From positions 1 through 64,000 of the forward strand of contig NZ_FQYT01000009.1 of the NCBI RefSeq assembly GCF_900141895.1: a stretch of DNA of 64,000 nucleotides, written 5' to 3'. A program made the translations under genes and the position numbers. The notes under the pieces were generated by a model. The model did not search any database, was not told the DNA's origin, and was given only the letters and a program-made list of their open reading frames with translations. Shown in pieces: positions 22,759-32,940 of this stretch; the stretch's first letter is position 1, and the number at the start of each line of letters is the position of its first letter. Origin of the DNA: Parasporobacterium paucivorans DSM 15970 (lineage in GTDB: Bacteria > Bacillota > Clostridia > Lachnospirales > Lachnospiraceae).

Positions 22759-23955
22759 TTATTTTGTTACGAGTTTAACTGTATCTCTTGCAATCATTAC
22801 CTCTTCGTTGGTTGGGATAACCATTGCTGTAACGGTCGAATCATCGGTTGTTACAATTGCCTCAACGCCTCTTACGTTGTTTTTGACTGGATCCAGCTTC
22901 ACGCCAGCGCAGGTTAAACCGTCGCACACAACCTGTCGGATATAAGAGTCATTTTCACCAAGTCCGGCCGTAAAGATAATTACATCCACGCCGTTTAATG
23001 CAGCTATGTAGGAACCAACATATTTAATCAGGTGGTATGCAAATACTTCCATTGCCCTAAGAGCATTTGGATCGCCTTTTTTCATGCCTTCTTCAAGATC
23101 CCTGAAATCGCTTGTAAATGTCGAAATACCAAGAACTCCTGATTCCTTATTCAGTACATTCATTACGCCTTGAAGGTCCAGGTTTTCTTTCTGCGCAATG
23201 AAATCAATGATGGCAGGATCGATGTCGCCGCTGCGGGTTCCCATGATAAGCCCTTCCAGAGGTGTAAGACCCATGCTTGTATCGATGGATTTGCCTCCTT
23301 CGATAGCACAGACACTGGCTCCGTTTCCAAGGTGGCATACGATTATTTTAAGATCTTCAATTGGCTTGCCAAGAATTTCCGCCGCGCGATGTGAAACATA
23401 GCTATGGGAAGTTCCGTGGAAACCATATCTTCTAACTTTATATTTCTCATAATATTTGTAAGGGATGCCATAAATGAATGCTTTTTCTGGCATAGTCTGA
23501 TGGAATGCAGTATCGAATACAGCAACCATTGGTGTTCCCGGCATTAATTCCTGGCAGGCATTGATACCGATTAAGTTAGCCGGATTATGCAGAGGAGCAA
23601 GGTCGTTGCATTCTTCAATTGCTTTAAGTACTTCTTCATTTATGATAGTGGATGATTTAAACTTTTCTCCGCCATGTACAACTCTGTGGCCGACTGCATC
23701 GATTTCTTTCAGGGATGTGATGACACCGTTCTGTGCATCTGTTAAGGAGGAAAGAACCAGTGCTATTGCTTCCTTATGCGTAGGCATAGGGGTTTCTGTT
23801 GTAATCTTAGCCTGACCTTCTTTATTATATACGATTCTGCTTCCTTCTATTCCGATTCTTTCACACAATCCTTTTGCGGTTACATTTTCCGTACCGGAAT
23901 CGATAAGCTGGAATTTAAGTGATGAGCTTCCGCAATTAATTACTAATATATTCAT
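22759..23955 (-). CDS. ackA: Acetate kinase
   Basis: A 398-residue enzyme that converts acetyl phosphate and ADP to acetate and ATP, the last step of acetate fermentation. N-terminal VINCGSSSLKFQL holds the phosphate-binding residues, the catalytic region has VGHRVVHGGEKF near residue 88, and the ATP-binding IIFTAGLGENDS lies near 325. It follows pta by 15 nt, GGAGG precedes the ATG, and the full family length is present. Confidence 0.97.
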   Translation of the reverse strand: MNILVINCGSSSLKFQLIDSGTENVTAKGLCERIGIEGSRIVYNKEGQAKITTETPMPTHKEAIALVLSSLTDAQNGVITSLKEIDAVGHRVVHGGEKFKSSTIINEEVLKAIEECNDLAPLHNPANLIGINACQELMPGTPMVAVFDTAFHQTMPEKAFIYGIPYKYYEKYKVRRYGFHGTSHSYVSHRAAEILGKPIEDLKIIVCHLGNGASVCAIEGGKSIDTSMGLTPLEGLIMGTRSGDIDPAIIDFIAQKENLDLQGVMNVLNKESGVLGISTFTSDFRDLEEGMKKGDPNALRAMEVFAYHLIKYVGSYIAALNGVDVIIFTAGLGENDSYIRQVVCDGLTCAGVKLDPVKNNVRGVEAIVTTDDSTVTAMVIPTNEEVMIARDTVKLVTK

Positions 23956-23970
23956 GATTTTCCTCCAATA

Positions 23971-24966
23971 TTATTCTGCCTGTGCCTGAACTACTGTTAT
24001 TGCAATAACTCCAACGATATCAGCTGAGCTGCATCCTCTTGACAAGTCATTTATAGGACTTGCGATACCCTGCAATACAGGTCCGAAAGCTTCTGCTTTG
24101 GCAAGTCTCTGTACAAGTTTATATCCGATATTTCCTGCATCAAGGTCGGGGAACACTAAAACATTCGCCTGTCCGGCCACTCTGCTTCCCGGAGCTTTCA
24201 TGTCAGCTACAGAAGGAACTATTGCGGCATCCAGCTGTAATTCACCGTCAATTAAATATTCTGGATGATTCTCTTTTGCAAGCTTAACGGCTTCAGCAAC
24301 TTTCGTTACATCTGCATGTTTAGCACTTCCCATAGTTGAATGGGACAGCATGGCAACTTTAGCTTCTGAACCCATAAGGTGCTGGAAAGATGCTGCAGTG
24401 CTTGCAGCAATTTCAGAAAGTTCTTCAGATGTAGGGTTTTGAACAAGCCCGCAGTCTGAGAACATGAAAATTCCGTTATCCCCAAATTCGCAATCAGGAA
24501 CTTCAAGGAGTATATATGAAGACACCAGTTTTGTACCAGGTTTTGTCTTAATAATCTGTAATGCAGGACGTAACGTATTTGCCGTAGAATGGCAAGCGCC
24601 GGACACAACACCATCAGCAGCCCCATCTTTTACCATAAGGCAGGCATAAAACATATAATCTTCCATTATAAGTTTTCTGGCTTCTTCCGGAGTCATACCT
24701 TTGCTCTTTCTGAGCTCTACTAAAAGATCAATATATCTTTCAGTATCTTTTGATGTGGCAGGATCAATGATTTCCGCTTTTGAAAAATCAAGTCCCTCCC
24801 CATATTTTTTAATGTCCGCATCTGTTCCGATAATTACGATATCGGCAAAATCCTCTTTTAATGCGACAGCAGCAGCTTCAAAGGTCCTTCTGTCCATAGA
24901 CTCAGGTAATACGATTCTTTTCTTATTTGCTTTGGCTTTTTGTTTCAGACTTTCTATGCAATTCAT
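23971..24966 (-). CDS. pta: Phosphate acetyltransferase
   Basis: A 331-residue short-form Pta converting acetyl-CoA and phosphate to acetyl phosphate. It begins with RIVLPESMDRRTFEAA; the CoA and phosphate-binding segment is MLSHSTMGSAKH, and the C-terminus ends DLSRGCSSADIVGVIAITV, all characteristic. First gene of the pta-ackA operon and transcribed from a promoter divergent to tmcAL. With PFOR at 42 kb it forms the pyruvate-to-acetate route. Confidence 0.96.
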   Translation of the reverse strand: MNCIESLKQKAKANKKRIVLPESMDRRTFEAAAVALKEDFADIVIIGTDADIKKYGEGLDFSKAEIIDPATSKDTERYIDLLVELRKSKGMTPEEARKLIMEDYMFYACLMVKDGAADGVVSGACHSTANTLRPALQIIKTKPGTKLVSSYILLEVPDCEFGDNGIFMFSDCGLVQNPTSEELSEIAASTAASFQHLMGSEAKVAMLSHSTMGSAKHADVTKVAEAVKLAKENHPEYLIDGELQLDAAIVPSVADMKAPGSRVAGQANVLVFPDLDAGNIGYKLVQRLAKAEAFGPVLQGIASPINDLSRGCSSADIVGVIAITVVQAQAE

Positions 24967-25011
24967 CTTAACAAATTCCTTTCCATATTAATATAGTAAT
25001 GCGCAACACAC

Positions 25012-25040
25012 ATTATAACGCAGATTTAAATTGTATACAA
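25012..25040 (-). promoter_or_regulatory. Promoter of pta-ackA
   Basis: TTGTAT (25035-25040), 17-bp spacer, TATAAT (25012-25017) on the minus strand, ~45 nt before the pta ATG. Confidence 0.6.
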
Positions 25041-25121
25041 GTTTACATTCGCCATTTCATTGTACTAAATTAAAAACAATGTGACTTTTATTCAAAATTT
25101 GGTAATATATTGTCCTTTTCG

Positions 25122-25139
25122 TGATTAACATGGTAGAAT
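25122..25139 (+). promoter_or_regulatory. Probable tmcAL promoter -10 region
   Basis: TAGAAT at 25134-25139 with TTGTCC about 18 bp upstream (25110-25115). If correct, the -10 overlaps the in-frame ATG at 25138, which supports the TTG at 25171 as the true start of tmcAL. Confidence 0.35.
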
Positions 25140-25170
25140 GTATTCATTACATTTTTTTGGGGGTTACGCC

Positions 25171-26412
25171 TTGAGCTGTGTCGGTATAGTAGTTGAATTC
25201 AATCCGTTCCATAACGGACATTTGTATCTGATAGATAAGGCCCGCGAAGTGACGGGGGCTGATTTTGTAGTGGTAGTAATGAGTGGAAACTATGTCCAGA
25301 GGGGGGGGCCGGCATTTATTGACAAATACAGCCGTGCCCGAGCCTGCCTCGAAAACGGTGTGGATCTTGTCATAGAGCTGCCGGTTTATTATGCAACGGC
25401 CAGTGCGGAATATTTTGCTTCCGGAGCCATAAGCCTTTTAGATAATTTGGGAATAGTTGATTATATCGCGTTCGGGAGTGAATGCGGCAATCAGGAAGAT
25501 CTTCACGACATATCTGCCATCCTCTCCGGAGAGCCGGAAGAATTCAAACGCACGCTGAAAGAATGTTTAAGCAGGGGCATGACTTTTCCTTCTGCCCGGG
25601 TTCAAGCCCTTCTGCACTGTGCTGCAACGGAGAAGAAAGCATCCTTTGCAGAGATTCTTTCCAGTCCCAACAACATCCTGTCTATCGAATATCTGAAGGC
25701 ATTAAGTAAACGAAATAGCAAAATCACACCGGTCAGCATTCCAAGAATAGGGGCAGGCTACCATGATGAAGCACTTTCCTCATGCTATTCCAGCGCCACA
25801 TCTATCCGCCGTCATATTCTGTCTGGATCCGATACGCACATTCTGAAAGATTGTATGCCTCCTGTTTCCTATAATATACTTTCAGAAAGTATGAAAAGGA
25901 CTGGGCCAATCGTGGAAAATGACTTCTCCTCCATTTTGGGAGAAAAAATACTCCTGACCTCCGCCGCCTGGCTTTCTGACTATTTCGATGTTTCCGATGA
26001 GATTGCCAGGCGCATGGAAAACAACCGCTACAGCTTCATCAACTATAATCAGTTTACATCCCTGCTGAAAACCAGGGACATAACCGAAGCACATGTTCGA
26101 AGGGCGCTTCTTCACATCCTGCTTGGGATCAGAAGGAATAAGGTGGAGGCCTGCATACAGGAGGATTATGTGTCCTATATCCGAATTCTAGGATTCAAAA
26201 AAGCCTCGTCCTCCCTTTTAACCTTGTTAAAAGAAAAAACGAAGCTCCCGATTATAACTAAAACAGCGGATGCTTTTGAATACCTGGGACCAAACGGCCG
26301 AATCATGTTTGAGGACGGACTTAATGCAGATCATCTGTACCGTCTCATAGCCATGGACAGGTCTGAAACACTCCTGCCTAACGAGTTCACGAACGGGCTG
26401 GTTATACTTTAA
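25171..26412 (+). CDS. tmcAL: tRNA(Met) cytidine acetate ligase TmcAL
   Basis: A 413-residue nucleotidyltransferase-fold enzyme that acetylates the wobble cytidine of elongator tRNA-Met using acetate and ATP. The signature [17 protein letters not shown], with the HxGH-like element, lies at residues 5-21; [15 protein letters not shown] and [19 protein letters not shown] are also typical. Start chosen as TTG 25171 (preceded by GGGGG), giving the usual short N-terminus; an ATG at 25138 is in frame but overlaps the promoter. Neighbourhood with ackA-pta, which makes or uses acetate, is common in Firmicutes. Its stop overlaps the convergent gene by 4 nt. Confidence 0.93.
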   Translation: MSCVGIVVEFNPFHNGHLYLIDKAREVTGADFVVVVMSGNYVQRGGPAFIDKYSRARACLENGVDLVIELPVYYATASAEYFASGAISLLDNLGIVDYIAFGSECGNQEDLHDISAILSGEPEEFKRTLKECLSRGMTFPSARVQALLHCAATEKKASFAEILSSPNNILSIEYLKALSKRNSKITPVSIPRIGAGYHDEALSSCYSSATSIRRHILSGSDTHILKDCMPPVSYNILSESMKRTGPIVENDFSSILGEKILLTSAAWLSDYFDVSDEIARRMENNRYSFINYNQFTSLLKTRDITEAHVRRALLHILLGIRRNKVEACIQEDYVSYIRILGFKKASSSLLTLLKEKTKLPIITKTADAFEYLGPNGRIMFEDGLNADHLYRLIAMDRSETLLPNEFTNGLVIL

Positions 26413-27773
26413 TTTTTAAAGCTGTGTATTGGAGCGGGAATCCTTCCGGCACGGTTCACGAATGCATCGCAGGAAAACGGATTCACCTGCATAATTGGTG
26501 CATATCCAAGAAGACCGCCAAAATGAGCCACCTCTCCTACCCCTTTTCCTATAACCGGAATCAATCTGACCGCGGTTGTTTTTTGGTTGATCATCCCAAT
26601 TGCAGACTCGTCAGCTATAATGCCGGAAATAGTGGATGCTTTTGTATCGCCAGGGATGGCAATCATGTCCAATCCAACCGAACACACACAGGTCATGGCC
26701 TCAAGCTTCTCGATTGTGAGGGCACCTGCCTGCACGGCGTCAATCATACCCTGGTCCTCACTGACGGGAATGAATGCACCGCTCAATCCTCCGACGTAGG
26801 AAGATGCCATTACGCCGCCCTTTTTGACCTGGTCATTAAGCAAGGCAAGTGCAGCTGTTGTTCCCGGGGCACCAACCCTTTCCAGTCCGATTTCCTGAAG
26901 GATATCGGCAACACTATCACCGATAGCCGGAGTCGGAGCCAGTGATAAATCAACAATCCCAAAAGGTATATTGAGTCTGCGAGACGCTTCCCTGGCAACC
27001 AGCTGACCTACCCTGGTAACCTTGAAGGATGTTTTCTTAATCGTTTCACACAAAACCTCAAAACTTTCTCCCCTGACTTTTTCCAGAGCTTTTTTTACAA
27101 CGCCGGGACCGCTTACACCCACATTAATAACGGCATCCGCTTCAGTTACACCGTGGAAAGCACCTGCCATAAAAGGATTGTCATCTGGCGCATTGCAGAA
27201 CACTACCAGTTTGGCACAGCCGATGGAATCCTCATCTTTAGTAAGCTGGGCTGTTTCAAGTATGATTTCGCCCATCAGACGTACTGCGTCCATGTTAATA
27301 CCGGTTCTGGTGGAACCCAGATTCACGGAGCTGCACACTCTTTCCGTAACGGATAAAGCCTCTGGTATGGATTTCATAAGCAACTCATCGGCTTTGGTCG
27401 ACCCTTTTGATACCAGAGCTGAATATCCGCCAATGAAATTTACACCCGTCTGCTTTGCGGCCTTATCAAGCACTCTGGCAATTTCTACGAAGTCCTGTGT
27501 TGTTTTGCATGCCGAGGCACCGATTATAGCAATCGGTGTAATTGAAATTCGTTTGTTGACAATGGGTACGCCAAATTCTTTACCGATTTCATCGCCAGTT
27601 GCCACGAGGTTTTCAGCGATTCTTGTTATTTTTTCATAAATATTTGTCTTAAGAGTCTCCAGATTACCATCGATACAATCCAGAAGACTAATTCCCAGGG
27701 TGATTGTCCGGACGTCCAGATTCTCCTGGTCAATCATTTTGTTCGTTTCATTGACTTCAAAAATATTAAGCAT
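26409..27773 (-). CDS. PFL family protein (DUF711/UPF0210)
   Basis: A 454-residue protein of UPF0210, a family structurally related to glycyl-radical enzymes but lacking proven activity. Typical stretches are [18 protein letters not shown] (~res 367) and [19 protein letters not shown] (~res 276). It is paired with the upstream ACT-domain gene, a conserved two-gene unit in Firmicutes and some archaea. No glycyl-radical loop (RVxGY) is visible at the C-terminus. Cytoplasmic; function unknown. Confidence 0.9.
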   Translation of the reverse strand: MLNIFEVNETNKMIDQENLDVRTITLGISLLDCIDGNLETLKTNIYEKITRIAENLVATGDEIGKEFGVPIVNKRISITPIAIIGASACKTTQDFVEIARVLDKAAKQTGVNFIGGYSALVSKGSTKADELLMKSIPEALSVTERVCSSVNLGSTRTGINMDAVRLMGEIILETAQLTKDEDSIGCAKLVVFCNAPDDNPFMAGAFHGVTEADAVINVGVSGPGVVKKALEKVRGESFEVLCETIKKTSFKVTRVGQLVAREASRRLNIPFGIVDLSLAPTPAIGDSVADILQEIGLERVGAPGTTAALALLNDQVKKGGVMASSYVGGLSGAFIPVSEDQGMIDAVQAGALTIEKLEAMTCVCSVGLDMIAIPGDTKASTISGIIADESAIGMINQKTTAVRLIPVIGKGVGEVAHFGGLLGYAPIMQVNPFSCDAFVNRAGRIPAPIHSFKN

Positions 27774-27784
27774 ATATCCTCCGA

Positions 27785-28057
27785 TTATATCCTGTGCATT
27801 GAATTAAAGATTTTTTCGCTCTGCATTCTTATCTGAACACCGATTTCTTCTCCAACATGTGAAATTTCCTCTGACAGTTCTAAGATAGATTTAGCTGAAC
27901 CGGATATGTCCGCAATCATCATCATGTTGAAATAACCTTCCACAATTGTCTGTGAAATGTCCAGTACATTTACATTGTTGTCTGCCAGATATGTGCAGAC
28001 CTTCGCGATAATTCCGACAGTATCCCTGCCGATAACGGTAATAATTGTTTTTTCCAT
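27785..28057 (-). CDS. ACT domain protein (UPF0237)
   Basis: A 90-residue stand-alone ACT domain (residues 3-75: [20 protein letters not shown], then [15 protein letters not shown]), the UPF0237 family. Such proteins bind amino acids and regulate a partner; here the partner is presumably the UPF0210 protein 11 nt downstream. AGTGAGGG precedes the ATG. Confidence 0.92.
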   Translation of the reverse strand: MEKTIITVIGRDTVGIIAKVCTYLADNNVNVLDISQTIVEGYFNMMMIADISGSAKSILELSEEISHVGEEIGVQIRMQSEKIFNSMHRI

Positions 28058-28073
28058 TTTTCATTCCCTCACT

Positions 28074-28874
28074 TTAAAATTCGATTAATTCAGATACACA
28101 GTTATATTTTGCAATATGAATCGGAAAATCATCCGCTTTATATTCGTTGTCTGCGGACATAATCTCTGTGCGCACAGTTTCATAAGCCAGCATGTCATAG
28201 TTGTTTTCCCGGCTCAGATGCCCCAGAACTATATGTCTCACTTTATCATGCAAAAATCCGGACAGAAGTTTTCCGGCATTTTCATTGGATAAATGTCCTT
28301 TGTCACTAAGTATTCTCTGTTTCAGGTAATACGGATAGCTTCCGGTCTGCACCATATTGACATCATGATTTGCCTCCAGAAGGATGGCATCCGCACCAGC
28401 TATATTCTCCATGATGTAATCATCATATCGGCCCAGATCCGTGAGTACAGCCAGGGTCCTGTCCTTATCTTCCAGACGGAATGCTACTGGATTTGCGGCA
28501 TCATGGGAAATCATAAAAGGCTTTATTCGTAGGTCATCCACGTGGAAAAACTCATCGGGCCGTATGGTGTTGAAATGTTCGCTCTGCATTTTCCCCAGAG
28601 ATCCGATTGTTAATATTTCCTGGACAGTTTCCTGCGTGGCATAAACAGGGATGTCGTATTTACGCAAAACAACCCCCAGACCATTTGTATGGTCAATGTG
28701 TTCATGCGTTATTAGAATGGCGCTGATATCCTTCAAAGAAATCCCTACAGAGTTCATGAGCCCTTCTTCGATTCTCTTCTTGCTGATTCCGGCGTCAATC
28801 AGTATATGAGTGTCACCTGAACCCACATATATACAGTTTCCGGTACTGCCGCTCGCTATGGTCGTAATATTCAT
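28074..28874 (-). CDS. Metallo-beta-lactamase fold hydrolase (YycJ/WalJ-like)
   Basis: A 266-residue MBL-fold protein starting MNITTIASGSTGNCIYVGSG with the metal-binding THEHIDHTNGL near residue 55. DLGRYDDYI, LLEANHD and VLGHLSREN match the YycJ/WalJ family of putative exonucleases or phosphodiesterases. It lies in a minus-strand run between asnB and the ACT/UPF0210 pair. The walRK operon where yycJ usually resides is not in this window. Confidence 0.88.
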   Translation of the reverse strand: MNITTIASGSTGNCIYVGSGDTHILIDAGISKKRIEEGLMNSVGISLKDISAILITHEHIDHTNGLGVVLRKYDIPVYATQETVQEILTIGSLGKMQSEHFNTIRPDEFFHVDDLRIKPFMISHDAANPVAFRLEDKDRTLAVLTDLGRYDDYIMENIAGADAILLEANHDVNMVQTGSYPYYLKQRILSDKGHLSNENAGKLLSGFLHDKVRHIVLGHLSRENNYDMLAYETVRTEIMSADNEYKADDFPIHIAKYNCVSELIEF

Positions 28875-28906
28875 AAGTCCCTGCCTTTAAATCAGATTTA
28901 GCTCCA

Positions 28907-30748
28907 TTATGCTTCTGACTGGAAATGTTTCTCGTACCACAATAGAAAAGCGTAAACAGTCCAGATTCTTCTTGCATTGTCACATTTTCCCTCATAATGG
29001 TCCCTTAACAGCTTATCCAGCTCCGAAATATTGAATATGCCGGCGGAAGTCCCCGAGAGGAGGGTTGCACGTATCATATCATAGTATTGCTTTTCGCGGA
29101 GCCAATGCTTTACAGGAACCGGGAATCCCAGTTTCTTCCGGTCAGCCGTAATTTCCGGCATGAACTTGCGGGCTGCTTTTCTGAAATAGGCTTTGGTTTC
29201 TGTTTTTGTAATCCGATACCGTACCGGTACAGAAAAAGCAAATTTCGCAACCTCTCTGTCCAAAAACGGTACTCGTACTTCCAGCGAATGAGCCATGCTC
29301 ATCGTATCAGCCTTGTTCAATATATCCCCCCAGAGCCAGGTGTTAATATCGATATACTGCATTTTAGTAACATCATCTTTGTTCTTGACTTTTTCGTATA
29401 ATGGCCTGGTGATATCAAATGGGGTACGTTTCTTAAGCGGGTTACGTACCAACCGGTTAACTTCTTTTGTCGAAAACATAAAAGCATTTCCGATGAACCT
29501 TTCAGATATGTCCTTGCCTGCTCTGATTAAATATTGCTTTCCCTTGAAAGATACGGGAACCGCCTCCAACATTTTTGCAACTGCCCGCCGTACCCCTTTT
29601 GGTACAGCGCCCATAGGGCCTAAGGCCATAGGGGTCCTGTAAATATTATATCCCCCAAAAAGCTCGTCTGAACCCTCCCCCGAAAGAACAACCTTAACCT
29701 GTTTTGCAGCAAGCCTGCATACAAAATACAAAGCAATAGCGGAAGGGTCTGCTATTGGTTCATCCGCATGTGCCATGATACGCGGAAGTTCTTCGAAATA
29801 CTCCTCTGTGGATATCAGATGTTCATAATTCTTCACACCGACATATTCAGACAGTTTCTTTGCTTTATCTATTTCGGAATAATCCTGATAATCAAAACCA
29901 ACACTGAAGGTTTTATCGAGATTGCTTCTCGCCACGATATATCCTGAGTCGACTCCGCCGGATAAGAATCCGCCTACTTCTGTATCACTGATCTTATGAG
30001 CTTCTATGGAATCTTTCATCACCTCATTGACGCCTTCGATGCATTCTTCAAAGGTACGGCTGTCATCCTCATTAAATACGGCCTCCCAGTATCTGTGGAT
30101 TTTCACATCGCCATTCTTTAGGAGCAGGTAGTGAGCTGGGGGCAGACGAAAGATATTTTTGTAGAAGGTTTCTTCCAATACGGAATACTGAAAGGAGAGA
30201 TAGCTTTCCAATGCTTCCTGGTTCAATTCTTTTTTTATGGTCGGGAATTTGAGAATGGCCTTTATCTCGGAACCAAAAACAAATTCGTTTCCTGTATTGC
30301 TGTAATATAAAGGCTTGATGCCAAAAATATCCCGTGCAATGAACAGCTGGTTTTGCTTGACATCCCTAATTGCAAAGGCATACATGCCCCTGAGACGGCT
30401 CAATATTTTTATGCCGTACTCTTCATATCCATGCACTAAGACTTCCGTATCCGCATCCGTTTTAAATATATGCCCCTTTTCAACAAGATCGCTTTTTATG
30501 TCCATATAATTATAAATTTCCCCATTGAAAACAACTGTAATGGTTCCATCCTCATTGCACATGGGCTGCTTGCCGTTTGTAATGCCGATGATGGATAGTC
30601 TTCTGAAGCCAAGACCGCACACATCATCCATATATCTTCCTTCATCATCAGGGCCTCTGTGCCTGATGGAATCCATCATTGCCGTTAGATTTTCACTGAA
30701 CATCTCCGCTCTGGGGCCGACAGTGACATATCCCGTAAATCCACACAT
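28907..30748 (-). CDS. asnB: Asparagine synthase (glutamine-hydrolysing)
   Basis: A 613-residue AsnB. Cys2 of MCGFTGYV is the glutaminase nucleophile; the class II amidotransferase domain covers about 1-210 with RHRGPDDEG and FNGEIYNY. The synthase domain has the PP-loop GGFLSGGVDSGYIVARSN near residue 260 and DKTDxMS-like ADTMSMAHSLEVRVPFLD near 480. AAAGGAG precedes the ATG. Length matches the 600+ residue clostridial AsnB group. Confidence 0.94.
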   Translation of the reverse strand: MCGFTGYVTVGPRAEMFSENLTAMMDSIRHRGPDDEGRYMDDVCGLGFRRLSIIGITNGKQPMCNEDGTITVVFNGEIYNYMDIKSDLVEKGHIFKTDADTEVLVHGYEEYGIKILSRLRGMYAFAIRDVKQNQLFIARDIFGIKPLYYSNTGNEFVFGSEIKAILKFPTIKKELNQEALESYLSFQYSVLEETFYKNIFRLPPAHYLLLKNGDVKIHRYWEAVFNEDDSRTFEECIEGVNEVMKDSIEAHKISDTEVGGFLSGGVDSGYIVARSNLDKTFSVGFDYQDYSEIDKAKKLSEYVGVKNYEHLISTEEYFEELPRIMAHADEPIADPSAIALYFVCRLAAKQVKVVLSGEGSDELFGGYNIYRTPMALGPMGAVPKGVRRAVAKMLEAVPVSFKGKQYLIRAGKDISERFIGNAFMFSTKEVNRLVRNPLKKRTPFDITRPLYEKVKNKDDVTKMQYIDINTWLWGDILNKADTMSMAHSLEVRVPFLDREVAKFAFSVPVRYRITKTETKAYFRKAARKFMPEITADRKKLGFPVPVKHWLREKQYYDMIRATLLSGTSAGIFNISELDKLLRDHYEGKCDNARRIWTVYAFLLWYEKHFQSEA

Positions 30749-30781
30749 AATGATTTCTCCTTTAATTATTTCTAAATTATT

Positions 30782-32221
30782 CTACTTAATACGTCTTAAT
30801 ATTTCAATCAGATAATCATACATCCTGTCCACAGAGGAGATGCTCATGCGTTCTTCTGTTGTATGGATATCATACATCTGGGGACCGAATGAAACTATAT
30901 CCAGTCCTGGTTTCTTTTCGAGAATGTAACCACATTCTAAACCGGCATGAATCGAGGTGACCTCCGGCTTCTTATTGAACATTTCCTGATAAATATCGGA
31001 CATGACGGATAGAAGCTTTGATCCGGGCGAAAGCCGCCATGCAGGATAATCTCCCTGCACCCGGATGGAACCACCCAGGAATGTAGTTAAAGATTCCAAT
31101 CTTTCCTTCAATCCCATTTTTCTTTCCGGCAGAGAACTTCTGACGGAAAAGGTGAAGGCGACCATGTCCCCTTCCATGTGCATAATCCCAAGATTCAGTG
31201 ATGTTTCAACCACTTCGGGAATATTCAAATCATGAAAATATACGCCATTGGGACAGTTCATCAGGAAGAATATAATTCTGTCCCTGCCGTCCCTGTTCAT
31301 GACTTCTCCATCTTCACTGGAGCATTTTTCATCAATATATATTTCAATAATTATATCCGGATCCGCCAACGCATATTCAGTTTGAAATGATATGTTTGAC
31401 TCTTTCACCAGCGATTTCAGTTTTTGTATATCCTGTGGATGAACCAAAAGTACAGCTTCCGCTTTTCGAGGTATAGCATTGTCTTTCGTACCGCCCTCTA
31501 AATGCTTGAGGCTGAAAACAACATCCTTTGTCAATCTGAATAAGATTCTTCCCAGAAGGATATCGGCGTTTGCTCTTTCCTTGTCGATTTCAGCACCTGA
31601 ATGACCACCTTTCAGGCCCTCCACAGAAATGCGGACAGGGACTCCTGAAGCTGATATCATCTGCGTTTTCAAAGTGCAGATGACCGTAAGGCCTCCGGCG
31701 CATCCCCCCAGCAGTATGTCCTCCTCATCCGAGTCAATATTAAGCAGGTACTTCCCTGTCAGGGCACTTAAATCTATTGCTTTTGCTCCAAGCATTCCGA
31801 TTTCTTCATCAACCGTAAATACAGCTTCTAAAGCGGGGTGGGAAATCGTGTCATCATCCAAAACAGCCAGAGCGTATGCGATGGCTATTCCATTATCTCC
31901 GCCAAGGGTTGTTCCTTCTGCCCCAATAAAATCACCATTTTTCACGAGCTTAATGCCATCTTTTGAGAAATCGTGTTCCGACTCAGGCTTTTTTTCAGCT
32001 ACCATATCAAGGTGGCCCTGGATGATTACACCGCCATCATTTTCCCGTCCCGGCGAAGCAGGCTTTCGTATTATTATATTATTCCATTCATCCTGGCAGT
32101 ATTCAAATGCTCTTTTTCTTGCAAAAGATGCACAATAATCACTGATTCGTTTTGTGTTGCCAGATCCTCTCGGAATCGCGGAAATTTCTTCAAAATATTT
32201 AAATACCTTTACGCTGTTCAT
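30782..32221 (-). CDS. pepD: Aminoacyl-histidine dipeptidase (M20 family)
   Basis: A 479-residue cytosolic dipeptidase of the PepD group. Metal-ligand segments: QGHLDMVAEK near residue 74, GGDNGIAIAYAL near 112, DEEIGMLGAKA near 142 and IHAGLECGYI near 430. Hydrolyses dipeptides such as Xaa-His in peptide utilisation. The start is set at ATG 32221; a TTG 12 nt upstream is possible but abuts the GAAGGG SD. Separated from the upstream coiled-coil gene by a terminator. Confidence 0.93.
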   Translation of the reverse strand: MNSVKVFKYFEEISAIPRGSGNTKRISDYCASFARKRAFEYCQDEWNNIIIRKPASPGRENDGGVIIQGHLDMVAEKKPESEHDFSKDGIKLVKNGDFIGAEGTTLGGDNGIAIAYALAVLDDDTISHPALEAVFTVDEEIGMLGAKAIDLSALTGKYLLNIDSDEEDILLGGCAGGLTVICTLKTQMISASGVPVRISVEGLKGGHSGAEIDKERANADILLGRILFRLTKDVVFSLKHLEGGTKDNAIPRKAEAVLLVHPQDIQKLKSLVKESNISFQTEYALADPDIIIEIYIDEKCSSEDGEVMNRDGRDRIIFFLMNCPNGVYFHDLNIPEVVETSLNLGIMHMEGDMVAFTFSVRSSLPERKMGLKERLESLTTFLGGSIRVQGDYPAWRLSPGSKLLSVMSDIYQEMFNKKPEVTSIHAGLECGYILEKKPGLDIVSFGPQMYDIHTTEERMSISSVDRMYDYLIEILRRIK

Positions 32222-32248
32222 TCTGAGTATCAACCCTTCTTTTTTATA

Positions 32249-32290
32249 AAAAAGACATCAGGTTATAGAGATACTAACCTGACGTCTTAT
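32249..32290 (-). terminator. Terminator after the coiled-coil gene
   Basis: AAGACATCAGGTTA / TAACCTGACGTCTT (32252-32265 and 32275-32288, one G-U pair), then TTTTTTAT on the minus strand. Ends the rsmD-coaD unit before pepD. Confidence 0.88.
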
Positions 32291-32291
32291 A

Positions 32292-32930
32292 TTAGTCAAG
32301 ATTTATTGAGATATCCTCGTCTTCATATTCTTCAAGATCTTCGATGTCTTCATCCAATATTGCGAGGTTATCATAATCATCTTCTTCCACTTCATCTTCC
32401 GGATATAATTCTTCCCGGTTGGATGTTACGATGGAAAGATTTTCGTTGAGGGATCTCATTAGTTCTTCATATCTGCCCCCCACGCCGTTGAGCATATGCG
32501 TCATAAGATTCTGAAGATTGGCGAGCATGTCGTCCGTATACTGCATGGCAGCCACCTTTACACTGTTCGCCTCATGTGTGGCATCATCAAGAATTTCCTG
32601 TGCCTGGTTCGTGGCATTCTGAACAATTTCATTAGCCTGGATATAGGCCTTCTGCATAATTTCATGTTCACTTACAAGCTCTGCAGTCATTGAATTTGCC
32701 TGTCTGATTATTTCATCAGCTTTTTCGTTTGCATCGTTCAAAATTGCGTTTTTATTTACAATGATTTTCTGGTATTTCTTGATCTCGTCAGGAATCTTTA
32801 GCCTCAGTTCGGCCAGCAGTTCCTCGATTTCATCTTTGTTTACTGTAATTTTGGTGCTTGATAATGGCTGATACTTGCAACCGTCAATGTACTCTTCGAT
32901 TTCTGTTATTATCTGCTCAATTTTACTCAT
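32292..32930 (-). CDS. Coiled-coil protein next to coaD (V-ATPase subunit H/DivIVA-like)
   Basis: A 212-residue, highly charged protein: a helical N-terminal region, a coiled coil (~55-130, ANEKADEIIRQANSMTAELV) and an extremely acidic C-terminal tail (EDEVEEDDYDNLAILDEDIE). Proteins like this are encoded beside coaD in many Clostridia and often named ATPase subunit H-like because of the coiled coil. The sequence does not support an ATPase role. It starts 8 nt after the coaD stop. Function unknown; possibly a cell-envelope or division scaffold. Confidence 0.8.
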   Translation of the reverse strand: MSKIEQIITEIEEYIDGCKYQPLSSTKITVNKDEIEELLAELRLKIPDEIKKYQKIIVNKNAILNDANEKADEIIRQANSMTAELVSEHEIMQKAYIQANEIVQNATNQAQEILDDATHEANSVKVAAMQYTDDMLANLQNLMTHMLNGVGGRYEELMRSLNENLSIVTSNREELYPEDEVEEDDYDNLAILDEDIEDLEEYEDEDISINLD

Positions 32931-32940
32931 TCATCTCACC

